Below are positions 19,359 to 25,984 of a stretch of DNA of 26,079 nt, one piece after another. The stretch comes from JACJYE01 sp964432875 (GTDB lineage Bacteria > Bacteroidota > Bacteroidia > Chitinophagales > Saprospiraceae). The translations under genes and the position numbers were made by a program. Each line of letters begins with the position of its first letter. The first letter of the stretch is position 1. The DNA lies in the NCBI GenBank assembly GCA_964432875.1, contig CAYSPJ010000074.1, positions 1 through 26,079 on the forward strand. Reading direction: 5' to 3'. A model generated the notes under the pieces. That model made no database searches. It saw only the letters and a program-made list of their open reading frames with translations, and was not told the origin of the DNA.

Positions 19359-19985
19359 TTAATCCTTTTTTGGGTTATTGCGATTATCAGCTTCGTTGCG
19401 GCTTGTGCTTTTATCTTTACCATCATCTTCACGCGATGTCCTGGTGATGCTTGATTGTTCTTTGCCAGTCTGAGTATGTTTTTTTGGCTGAACATCACGG
19501 TCTACATCTGGATTGTCGTTAACTCTTGCCAATACCTGTTCCTTTCTGGCCTTGCCATCGTCATCGCCTATACGCTGTTTCTTGTCATGGTTTGGATCCT
19601 GAGGATCCGACTTTGGTTTGTTGTGATCCTGATCGGTTTTGTCTTTTGAGATCCAATCATGGCTTGGGCCCCTAGGATCCGACTTTGGTTTGTTGTAATC
19701 CCGATCGGTTTTGTCTTTAGAGCTCCAATCGCGGCTTGGATTCTTGGTATCCGACATGGGATTGTTGTGATCCCGATCGGTTTTGTCTTTAGAGCTCCAA
19801 TCGCGGCTTGGATTCTTGGTATCCGACATGGGGTTGTTGTGATCCCGATCGGTTTTGTCTTTAGAGCTCCAATCACGGCTTGGATTCTTGGGATCCGACA
19901 TGGGATTGTTGTGATCCTGATCGGTTTTGTCTTTTGACATCCAATCATTTCCTTCGTTCCTTTTCTCAGCTTGCTTTTTGTCCAT
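19359..19985 (-). CDS. disordered charged protein with five tandem 24-aa repeats
   Basis: The 208-aa product is extremely hydrophilic, lacks a signal peptide or membrane segment, and is probably cytoplasmic and intrinsically disordered. After a 13-residue lead (MDKKQAEKRNEGN) come five head-to-tail copies of a 24-residue unit with consensus DWxSKDKTDxDxNxPxSDxx followed by xPxx. The tail of about 75 residues is also rich in D, K, R, N, Q and S and ends NNPKKD. Tryptophan is the only aromatic residue conserved in every unit. The composition recalls hydrophilins and other stress-linked disordered proteins, but I recognise no specific family and the function is unknown. It stands alone with its own promoter-like element and a strong terminator, as expected for a separately regulated, possibly abundant protein (inference). 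Confidence 0.8.
   Translation of the reverse strand: MDKKQAEKRNEGNDWMSKDKTDQDHNNPMSDPKNPSRDWSSKDKTDRDHNNPMSDTKNPSRDWSSKDKTDRDHNNPMSDTKNPSRDWSSKDKTDRDYNKPKSDPRGPSHDWISKDKTDQDHNKPKSDPQDPNHDKKQRIGDDDGKARKEQVLARVNDNPDVDRDVQPKKHTQTGKEQSSITRTSREDDGKDKSTSRNEADNRNNPKKD
19587..19946 (-). repeat. five tandem 72-bp coding repeats
   Basis: The copies lie at 19875-19946, 19803-19874, 19731-19802, 19659-19730 and 19587-19658. The second and third copies appear to differ by a single base, while the outer copies have diverged more, so the inner pair looks like the most recent duplication. All unit lengths are exactly 72 bases, keeping the reading frame. Because the period is a multiple of three and there are no stops, other frames across the block are also open. 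Confidence 0.93.
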
Positions 19986-20024
19986 GGTAATTGTTGATTA
20001 ATTCATAGCAGAATTGCTATACTC

Positions 20025-20032
20025 CAAAATTA
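20025..20032 (-). promoter_or_regulatory. candidate -7 element of the 24-aa-repeat protein gene
   Basis: Read on the minus strand this is TAATTTTG, a perfect TAnnTTTG, 39 bases before the ATG at 19985. The nearest TTG upstream (20060-20062) is 27 bases away, longer than usual, so only the -7 half is well supported. Confidence 0.4.
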
Positions 20033-20496
20033 CGACTATTCAGCTAAGGTCGTGTTATACAATTAGCGAAGAATATTACAGGATTAATAGATACAAAAAA
20101 TCACCATTGACTACTCAACCGGCCAAATAAGGGGTGTGGAGATGTCACCTGAAACCTTTACCTGGCTCCCGCGGGCTCCAGTTCTCCAGGCCGGAATATC
20201 TAGTGCCTTGCGCACTGCGTATCAACCCCGTCCCTCCTATAGCCCGACTTGCCCACGAATTCAAACCTGGAGCAGTACTTCCCGGCTAGATAGCGAAAGC
20301 GTTTGCACAGCGAGGCGCTCGCCTCAAACGAACAACCTCGCCTGCTCCATAAAAATCAAGTTGTTTTGGCATAAAACCCGCAAACCTCTGAAAAGCATTT
20401 TCCAAAAAAAATCCCTCTCTCCAAAACCTTCTCCCTGCCTTGGCGCTTTATAGTCCTTGAATCCTGGCGGGTCGGTCAATAAAAGTAGGGGGGTGC

Positions 20497-20540
20497 TATC
20501 TTGATTATCAAGATACTGCATCTGTTTAAAATGATCATTT
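20497..20540. promoter_or_regulatory. two adjacent palindromes upstream of the GLPGLI/TonB pair
   Basis: A 9+1+9 perfect inverted repeat, TATCTTGAT-T-ATCAAGATA, spans 20497-20515, and a perfect 12-base palindrome AAATGATCATTT spans 20529-20540. Both lie 36-80 bases before the ATG at 20576, where an operator for a dimeric repressor or activator would sit. An imperfect -7-like TATTTATG (20540-20547) overlaps the second one. No regulator gene is adjacent, so which protein would bind is unknown. Confidence 0.4.
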
Positions 20541-20575
20541 ATTTATGCACTAGTATACTCAAAATATATACGAGC

Positions 20576-21301
20576 ATGAAAAGATTACTCTTTAGCATCA
20601 GCGTACTCCTCTTGGCGGGCCTCAGCCTAAATGCCCAAAGCATCCAGGTGCGCTACAAGAAATTTATCGTGCCTGGCCAGATCGAGTATGGGCGTTGGGC
20701 TACTTCCCCTGAAATGAAGCGTCAGCTCCGCGACCGGGAGGAGAAAATGGCCAACAACGTGAGCGAGTACTACGATCTGGTGGCCAACCCCCGCCAGGCT
20801 TACTTCGCTCATGATACGACTATACAGCTTGCTCCAGTGGATGAAGGCAGCCCGTGGTGGGGGCGCATGAACAGCATGAAGTTCTCTCACGCCCAAAACC
20901 TGCGGACCGGCGAAGTGACCATCAGGTCGAATGTACTGCCCGATAGCCTCTGCTCCAGCGTCAACTTCCGGGAGAAGTACAAGTGGGTACCCGGCGAAGG
21001 CCTGCGCATCTTCGCCGGCTTGGAATGCCGTCCGCTCATCCACCGCATCGATGACAAGAGCCAGGTGGTCGTCTGGTATGCTCCGGCTATCCCGATCCCG
21101 GCGGGGCCAGAGGACTTCGCTGGCGCCCCCGGCCTGATATTGGCTGTCGAAGCGCCGGCCTACAACTTCATCGCCGAAAAAATCGAGGCGGGCAATTTCA
21201 CAGTGGAAAAAGAAGCATTGCCCGCCGAGCGCTGCCTCGGCGAAGAGGCCTTCCGCCGCAAGGTGCAGGAGGCGGCCATGAATCGCTTTATGAAGCAATA
21301 G
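20576..21301 (+). CDS. GLPGLI family protein
   Basis: The 241-aa product belongs to the GLPGLI family of Bacteroidota envelope proteins, whose function is not established. A signal peptide (MKRLLFSISVLLLAGLSLNAQ) sets the start at 20576; the frame is open to an earlier ATG at 20501, but that would bury the signal peptide. The name-giving motif appears as GAPGLIL at residues 183-189, with Leu-184 of the usual motif replaced by Ala. It sits after the typical WYAPAIPIPAGPEDFAG segment. Length is normal for the family. It is followed after 56 bp by the TonB-receptor-like gene, a pairing common in this phylum, and the two are probably one transcript. An exported, periplasmic or outer-membrane-associated location is inferred. 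Confidence 0.92.
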   Translation: MKRLLFSISVLLLAGLSLNAQSIQVRYKKFIVPGQIEYGRWATSPEMKRQLRDREEKMANNVSEYYDLVANPRQAYFAHDTTIQLAPVDEGSPWWGRMNSMKFSHAQNLRTGEVTIRSNVLPDSLCSSVNFREKYKWVPGEGLRIFAGLECRPLIHRIDDKSQVVVWYAPAIPIPAGPEDFAGAPGLILAVEAPAYNFIAEKIEAGNFTVEKEALPAERCLGEEAFRRKVQEAAMNRFMKQ

Positions 21302-21357
21302 GTTGAGCTACGAGCGGCTCGCAACTCCCCATCATCACCCGCTACCAAATCAATACC

Positions 21358-24003
21358 ATGAAAAAAAATTACACGCTACTTGCGCTCTTCACGCTTTTGC
21401 TCTGCGCCCCGTTTGCCCTGACGGCCCAAGTACTCATCCAAGGCTCAGTCACCCTTTCCGATGGCGGCATCGCCGAGGGCGCTGTGGTGCGCCTGCTGGC
21501 CACCGACAGCACCCGTATGATTGACTTTGCCGTCACCGATGCAGGAGGGAAATGGCAGTTCCGCGCGGTGATTGAGCCAGCCGTGGTGATCGAGATCGGC
21601 TACTTCGGCTACCGCACTGAGTACCTGCGCATCGACCTGCCGCAAAGCGCCGCTACCCCCTTTGAAACAGTCCTGGAGCCGCAGGGCTTCGACCTCAAAG
21701 CCGTCACCGTGACGGACAAAGCCCTTGGGGTAAGGCGCAGTGGCGACACCCTGGCTTTCCGCCTGGAAACCTACACCACTGGTGCCGAGCGCAACCTCGG
21801 GGACGTGCTCAACCGCCTGCCCGGGATGGAGGTGCGCGATGGCGCAGTGTACTACGGGGGCGAGAAAATCCGCCGGATGCTGGTGCAGGGGCGCGACGTG
21901 ATCAACGCCAATCAGCAACTGGCGCTGGAGGGCATCCGCGCCGATCAACTGGAGGAAATCGTCATCATCGAAAATTATAAAGAGCCGAGCGAGCAGTTCC
22001 AGACCGAACGCAGTGATGACGTGGCCATGGACGTCAAGCTCAAAGAAGGCGCGCTGAGCAAGTGGTCGGGCGAAGCTGGCGTGCTGGGCGGGTACCCGGC
22101 TTCGGCCAAAGCAGAGGTCAGCGCCTTCAACCTCAACAACAAAACCGGCCTGAGCGGCTTTGCCCGCGCCAATAATATCGGCGAGCAAATCCTCACCTTT
22201 CAGGACATGATCGGCATGATGTCTGACCAAGGCGGACGGGGCTTTAGAGCGGGGCGCGAGGGGCTGGTCAACCTCATCCCCCGCGAGCTCAATATCAGCG
22301 ACCAGGTGCAGGCCAACCTCGATGGCATCGTCAACCTCAACGTGGATGCCAACCTGGCTAACGGCATGAAACTAAAGGGCTTCATTATGGGGGCTTACGC
22401 CCAGCGGGAGTCCGAGGTCTTCTCGATCAGCAATTACATCGCGGAAAACCAAACCCGCACCGAGACCCGCACCCGCGAGACGCGGACGCCCCTGGGCAAC
22501 ACCATGTGGCGCTTGGAATGGAACGTGGACTCCACCACTTTCCTCGAATTGGGCGCGCCCTTCTCCCTGAATACTACCGCGGCCGACGAGACCCGCCTGG
22601 GCCAGTTCGATGGCCGGGACTTCCGCACCTTTAACGATCAATCCCAGTGGAGCTACAACCTGGCCCCCTACGCCAAGCTGCGCAAACAGCTGCGCCAGAA
22701 AGACGTGTGGCAGTCCGACCTCCGGTTGGAGCGCAGCCGCCAATCCGGCGATATGTTTTTCGAAGATATCTTCCCCTTCCTGGGGCTGCCTATCGCTCCT
22801 CAGGACTCCCTGTACCGCGTCTTGCAGCAGCAAGCCATCTCCACAACTAGCCTCAATTTCTCTTCCAACTATAAAGCCCTGTTCGGCGATTGGTTCCTGC
22901 AGCCCTCGGTAGAGTATGCTTTCCAAGACCAGTCTATCGACAACACCGCCGATGTACCAGGGGCAAAGGATTTCACCAGCGCCGACGCCATGGTGCAACA
23001 CCGCGGAATCGTCAACCTGAGCGGGGGCTACGAGACTACCCGCTGGGAAGTGGCACCCTTCGTGACGCTGAACTATCTGCAGCGCGATTTCCGCCTCAGC
23101 GGCGCGATGGAAGAGGTCTTCCCTGGATACGGCCTGCGCGTGGTGCGTAAGTTCAACCGCGCCCACAACCTGACCTTCGATGCGAGCTACGGCCTGCAAT
23201 TTGCCGATTTCCAGAGCGTTTGGGGCGTCAATACCATCAACTCGGCCACGGAGGTCGCCACGGGCCGCTATCCCCTCGATCTGGCTACCGAGGGCTATTC
23301 GGTCTCGATGAATTACCGCAATTTCATCGTCGCCCGGCGCACCTTCATCTTCGGCAGCCTGTCATACAACTACAACGAGAACGTAATCACCAATTTCACG
23401 GAGAGCTTTGGCAGTTACATCCTCAGCGGCTTTCTGCCCACGCCTTCTTCCCAGCGTTTCAATGCCTCGTTCTTTACCGGCTACGAGATGGATAAGCTGC
23501 CCCTGCGCCTGGAGCCGCGGGTCAACCTCAACTGGTCGGATGGCTTCTCGACCAATGGTGAGCAGGCTTTCGCTACCGAGCTATTTTTCCAGTCCTATGG
23601 CTTTTCCGTCAAATCGCGCTGGAAATTCCCTCTGAACGTGGATGCCGGGATCCAGTACAACAGCAACCAGGTAGAGCGCAACAACCAGCCTGGCCTGGGC
23701 TTTGAGTCCTGGCAGCCTTCTGTAGGCGTCGATTACAAAATCGGCGCGCTCAAGCTGCAGTCCACGTTCGCGTTCGACCGCGCTGGCAACCAGGACATTT
23801 CCAATGACTTGTACCTCCTGGATTTCAATGCCTTCTACGATTTCGAGAAGACGCCCCTGACCATCAAGCTGCAAGCTAAAAACGTGCTGAACCTGACTCC
23901 CGATGAGCGGGTGCGCAATACTTTTAGCCTCAATATCTCGGAGATACGGCGCTACCAGATTTTCCCCGGCTTCATCCTGGCGGGGCTGAGCTGGCGGTTT
24001 TGA
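21358..24003 (+). CDS. TonB-dependent receptor-like outer membrane protein with carboxypeptidase regulatory-like domain
   Basis: This 881-aa outer membrane protein has a signal peptide ending near ALTAQ (residue ~24). Residues ~25-110 form a carboxypeptidase-regulatory-like beta-sandwich (VLIQGSVTLSDGGIAEGAVV). A plug-like domain lies at ~115-225 (NLGDVLNRLPGMEVRDGAVYY, IVIIENYKEPSEQF), and the rest is an aromatic-rich beta-barrel ending in a terminal Phe (GLSWRF), the usual outer-membrane assembly signal. No clear TonB box, STN domain or SusD partner is visible, so active TonB-dependent uptake is not proven; many GLPGLI-linked members share this layout. Substrate unknown. It lies 56 bp behind the GLPGLI gene and is probably co-transcribed with it. 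No terminator with a T-run follows the stop. Confidence 0.9.
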   Translation: MKKNYTLLALFTLLLCAPFALTAQVLIQGSVTLSDGGIAEGAVVRLLATDSTRMIDFAVTDAGGKWQFRAVIEPAVVIEIGYFGYRTEYLRIDLPQSAATPFETVLEPQGFDLKAVTVTDKALGVRRSGDTLAFRLETYTTGAERNLGDVLNRLPGMEVRDGAVYYGGEKIRRMLVQGRDVINANQQLALEGIRADQLEEIVIIENYKEPSEQFQTERSDDVAMDVKLKEGALSKWSGEAGVLGGYPASAKAEVSAFNLNNKTGLSGFARANNIGEQILTFQDMIGMMSDQGGRGFRAGREGLVNLIPRELNISDQVQANLDGIVNLNVDANLANGMKLKGFIMGAYAQRESEVFSISNYIAENQTRTETRTRETRTPLGNTMWRLEWNVDSTTFLELGAPFSLNTTAADETRLGQFDGRDFRTFNDQSQWSYNLAPYAKLRKQLRQKDVWQSDLRLERSRQSGDMFFEDIFPFLGLPIAPQDSLYRVLQQQAISTTSLNFSSNYKALFGDWFLQPSVEYAFQDQSIDNTADVPGAKDFTSADAMVQHRGIVNLSGGYETTRWEVAPFVTLNYLQRDFRLSGAMEEVFPGYGLRVVRKFNRAHNLTFDASYGLQFADFQSVWGVNTINSATEVATGRYPLDLATEGYSVSMNYRNFIVARRTFIFGSLSYNYNENVITNFTESFGSYILSGFLPTPSSQRFNASFFTGYEMDKLPLRLEPRVNLNWSDGFSTNGEQAFATELFFQSYGFSVKSRWKFPLNVDAGIQYNSNQVERNNQPGLGFESWQPSVGVDYKIGALKLQSTFAFDRAGNQDISNDLYLLDFNAFYDFEKTPLTIKLQAKNVLNLTPDERVRNTFSLNISEIRRYQIFPGFILAGLSWRF

Positions 24004-24258
24004 TCGGGGTAAAGCTCAAACTGGTTACGAGCTTCGAGTTTAGAGTCCGCCCCTGCGTATAGCCGAATGCACTGGCGTAAGCATAAACCATCTGTGCCAT
24101 CAGTGGGCACCCCGGGCTGGCCTGCCCACCCAACGAGGTAGGTGCGATTGGTTCTTGCAGACAAGCCCGACAGAGGTGGTAAAGTAGCGTTTCGCGGCGC
24201 TGCCACGATTAGTTTTCTCACCCTGTGGAATAAAAGCTTCGCTATTCCACAGGGTAAA

Positions 24259-24282
24259 CGCAACGGCGCAACGACGCAACGC
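24259..24282 (+). repeat. three tandem CGCAACGN octamers
   Basis: The bases are CGCAACGG, CGCAACGA and CGCAACGC in direct succession. The first two octamers form the perfect part of the left arm of the middle inverted repeat; their complement is at 24482-24497. Confidence 0.8.
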
Positions 24283-24298
24283 CAACATGACGTGTAGA

Positions 24299-24433
24299 GA
24301 GCGTCGAGCGCAACTTACCCGTTGGAGGCCCTGTTCGGGCCTCCAACGGGTCCAGGCTCAACGTAGGCTGGCTTTGGAGCCGCAACAATCAGGCACGAAA
24401 GTGCTTGATTGTTGTACGTTGCGCGCGACGCTC
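24299..24433. repeat. 135-bp core with closing stem and two internal hairpins
   Basis: The closing stem GAGCGTCG-a-GCGCAAC pairs with GTTGCGC-g-CGACGCTC. Inside are two hairpins. The first has perfect 15-bp arms (24317-24331 with 24337-24351, ACCCGTTGGAGGCCC) and a TGTTC loop. The second has 14-bp arms with one G/T wobble (24383-24396 with 24401-24414, CAACAATCAGGCAC) and a GAAA loop. An alternative pairing CAACGTA (24359-24365) with TACGTTG (24415-24421) competes with the closing stem. None of the hairpins is followed by a T-run, so they are not ordinary terminators. Confidence 0.8.
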
Positions 24434-24605
24434 GGCAGCCCCCTGCTCACGGAGAGATAGGTAAGAGCCGAAACTTTGCGTTCGTTGCGCCGTTGCGAGG
24501 CAATGACGCCAAGCTTCGTAGCAAGCGGAGGGCGGCAGAACCAATCGCTCCTGCCAACAAGGGGGGAGCTCAAAGCTCAAATCGGGGGGGGCAACTCCTA
24601 AAATC

Positions 24606-25277
24606 TCACTCCCCAATCCGGTAGCCCAGCTCCCACACCCACACCAGGCTGCGCTCCCGGCGGTAAGCCGGCACGCGGTTGACGGGGGTGAGGGCCAGCT
24701 CGGCGCGGGTGCCGATGGAAAAGCGCCCCAACTCAGCCTGGACAGCCGGGGCAATGAAGAGCGCTAGTGGTGCCAGCGACTTGTTGGGCAGCTTCAAATC
24801 GGTAGGGATACCATTGACTAACACTCCGCCGTAGTCGGTGCGGGAGAGGAAACTGCCACGCAGGCCTGGCCCGATGCCAGCAGCAAAGCGCCCCGTAGGC
24901 GTGAGCGCCCACCAGGGCATGGCAAGCAGGCTGAGGTGGTAATGGGTATTGACGCCGATAGCGGCGTTGGTCTGGAAGCCGTTGGCATCCGTGACGATGA
25001 CCGGGATGTCGTAAAAGCGGGAGCGCTGCGCGCTGGCCTGAAAGCGCAGGCTGGCCTTTTCTCGCCACGGCCGCGTATGGGCTACGCCCAGTCCTAAACC
25101 ACCAACCACTACCTTGTCCTGAGCATCGGAATGCCATAAGATAGGGTGCTGCCCCTTGAGCGCGTTGCCCAACGGGAACAGTTCATTGGCGCTGAGATAA
25201 GCCGTCCAGCTCTGCGCCAGCAGGGCGGGCAAGCAAAATAGTAGCGTGGCAGACAGGCAGAGTAATCGGTGGGTCAT
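24606..25277 (-). CDS. small predicted outer membrane beta-barrel protein
   Basis: The 223-aa product has a signal peptide (MTHRLLCLSATLLFCLPALLAQ) and then alternating amphipathic beta-strands rich in Gly and aromatic residues (VVVGGLGLGVAHTRPW, FAAGIGPGLRGSFLSR, FSIGTRAELALTPV), the pattern of a small porin-like barrel. It ends LVWVWELGYRIGE, without the C-terminal Phe often seen. No family was recognised. The frame is open back to an ATG at 25376, but that start overlaps the preceding gene and hides the signal peptide; the ATG at 25277 follows the preceding stop after a single base. Such tight spacing implies translational coupling with the lipoprotein gene, and the two products may act together in the outer membrane (inference). 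Confidence 0.8.
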   Translation of the reverse strand: MTHRLLCLSATLLFCLPALLAQSWTAYLSANELFPLGNALKGQHPILWHSDAQDKVVVGGLGLGVAHTRPWREKASLRFQASAQRSRFYDIPVIVTDANGFQTNAAIGVNTHYHLSLLAMPWWALTPTGRFAAGIGPGLRGSFLSRTDYGGVLVNGIPTDLKLPNKSLAPLALFIAPAVQAELGRFSIGTRAELALTPVNRVPAYRRERSLVWVWELGYRIGE

Positions 25278-25278
25278 A

Positions 25279-25608
25279 TCATTCGGCTTTAAGGGCTTTT
25301 TGGATAAACACTTCGCCTTCAATAGAGGCTTCCACGAAATAGGTGCCCTTGGGCTGGTCGGCGAGGTTGATGGCATAGCTTAGCTCCGGGTCGAGGTTCA
25401 ACAGTTCGAAGACCGCTTTGCGCCGGCCATCGTAGATGCGGATATCAACCCGGGCCGCGCTATGCACGGCAGGGTCAAAGTACAGGATGATGCTCTGGGT
25501 GAAAGGGTTCGGTGCTACCACGAAGGGCGGCACCGGCACTTGCTCGACGACTTTTTCGCAGGAGAACAGGCTCAGTGCCAGGAAAAGGGAAAAGGTGATA
25601 TTGCGCAT
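25279..25608 (-). CDS. 109-aa lipoprotein made of a free-standing T9SS sorting-domain-like fold
   Basis: The product begins MRNITFSLFLALSLFSCEK, a lipoprotein signal with lipobox LFSC (Cys-17), so it is probably lipid-anchored. After a short Pro/Val linker, residues ~29-109 match the pattern of a type A T9SS C-terminal domain: VAPNPFTQSIILYF, then DIRIYDGRRKAVF, then a final hairpin PKGTYFVEASIEGEVFIQKA. In usual cargo this module follows a large passenger, but here there is none. It may be a stand-alone fold reused as a small lipoprotein, or an accessory. A true sorting role would conflict with the lipid anchor. Its TGA stop is one base from the start of the beta-barrel gene, so they form a pair. 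Confidence 0.82.
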   Translation of the reverse strand: MRNITFSLFLALSLFSCEKVVEQVPVPPFVVAPNPFTQSIILYFDPAVHSAARVDIRIYDGRRKAVFELLNLDPELSYAINLADQPKGTYFVEASIEGEVFIQKALKAE

Positions 25609-25970
25609 GGGCGGTTATTTCTTACAAAACGGAAGCCATCGAATTTGTGCTGCTTGGCGGCAAGTGCTATATCGAGCATGAAATGAGGGATAAACAGCGG
25701 GGCAAGTTGAGGTGTCGGACACCCCCAATTATTCAGCGTGACATATTATTGCGCGCCCCCTAACCCTTAATCGTAGGGTGTTCAAAACCCCGTGCAGGAA
25801 TTGCTGCACATTTACGTACGCCGGGCGGAAAAATCCCGTAGGGATGGCAGCTTCTTTGCCAGGGACGTCAGTCCCTGGAGGAGGGCAGGCCTTCGAATGA
25901 GTTCCGTAGGAACGACACCCCGGCAGAGCGGCAAAAAGCGCAGCATCTTTTTCCTGCGCTTGTGAACACC
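25609..25970. other. intergenic region carrying a palindrome and a MITE-like element
   Basis: No protein-coding frame of note is present. A 6+1+6 palindrome GGTGTCGGACACC lies at 25711-25723. The MITE-like element begins at 25758. No good TAnnTTTG element was found ahead of the lipoprotein gene at 25608. Confidence 0.55.
25711..25723. repeat. GGTGTC-G-GACACC palindrome
   Basis: The perfect 6+1+6 inverted repeat lies about 100 bases upstream of the lipoprotein gene. It may be an operator, a small hairpin or a fragment of a dispersed repeat; the sequence alone does not decide. Confidence 0.5.
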
Positions 25971-25984
25971 CTAACCCCTAATCG
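25758..25984. mobile_element. MITE-like element with terminal inverted repeats and 16-bp direct repeats
   Basis: Terminal inverted repeats TAGGGTGTTCA (25774-25784) and TGAACACCCTA (25963-25973) continue imperfectly inward (GTGCAGGAA against TTCCTGCGC). Near-identical 16-base direct repeats lie at 25758-25773 and 25969-25984 (15 of 16 identical). Inside are three small hairpins: ATCCC-GTA-GGGAT (25833-25845), CCAGGGAC-gtca-GTCCCTGG (25859-25878) and GTTCC-GTA-GGAAC (25901-25913). The element encodes no protein. It would need a transposase from elsewhere, which makes it a MITE or similar dispersed repeat. The direct repeat overlaps the end of the right-edge gene. Confidence 0.6.

Larger units (their letters stand above)
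19986..20575. other. intergenic region with small palindromes
   Basis: About 590 bases separate two divergent genes. The + frame at 20136-20453 has no start context, hydropathy pattern or family signal and is not called. An interrupted stem pairs TGGAGCAG (20268-20275) with CTGCTCCA (20342-20349) and encloses a GC-rich hairpin (GAGGCG / CGCCTC), which could be a remnant terminator or repeat. The right end holds two palindromes in front of the GLPGLI gene. Nothing else was recognised. Confidence 0.5.
24137..24555. repeat. large nested inverted-repeat element
   Basis: Successive inverted repeats nest inside each other. The outer arms, 24137-24155 with 24537-24555, include a perfect run GCGATTGGTTCT / AGAACCAATCGC. 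The middle arms, 24259-24279 with 24476-24497, include the perfect 16-base CGCAACGGCGCAACGA and its complement plus five more pairs after one bulged base. The inner arms, 24299-24314 with 24418-24433, form 15 pairs with one A/G mismatch. A side hairpin with 13-bp perfect arms (24220-24232 with 24243-24255) sits in the left half. This order is far beyond chance and suggests a MITE/REP-like element or a structured transcript. No transposase is encoded. Confidence 0.8.
24004..24605. other. gene-free region rich in nested inverted repeats
   Basis: About 600 bases lie between convergent genes. No frame here has convincing protein content. The stretch instead contains a hairpin with 7-bp arms (24103-24109 with 24123-24129), the nested palindromic element at 24137-24555 and a short GAGCT/AGCTC stem-loop near 24566-24580. 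It looks like one or more non-autonomous repeat elements rather than a lost gene. Confidence 0.7.

Noticed and set aside
19455..19937. Hydrophobic + strand frames opposite the 24-aa repeat gene
   Set aside because: A 72-bp period without stops leaves several frames open; the promoter, terminator and composition support the minus-strand gene.
19587..19946. Regular repeats as a CRISPR array
   Set aside because: The units are contiguous 72-bp coding repeats without spacers, and no cas gene is present.
20136..20453. 105-codon + strand frame
   Set aside because: No start context, no family signal and an amino-acid mix typical of translated intergenic DNA.
24220..24255. 13-bp hairpin as terminator of the TonB-like gene
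   Set aside because: It is over 200 bases past the stop and is not followed by a T-run on either strand.
24308..24424. Integron attC site suggested by GCGCAAC ... GTTGCGC
   Set aside because: The third base of the core is G where attC needs a pyrimidine, there is no integrase or cassette structure, and the stem layout differs from attC.
24100..24754. Several short minus-strand frames between 24100 and 24754
   Set aside because: They run through the inverted-repeat element, share no protein-like pattern and are better explained as translated repeat DNA.
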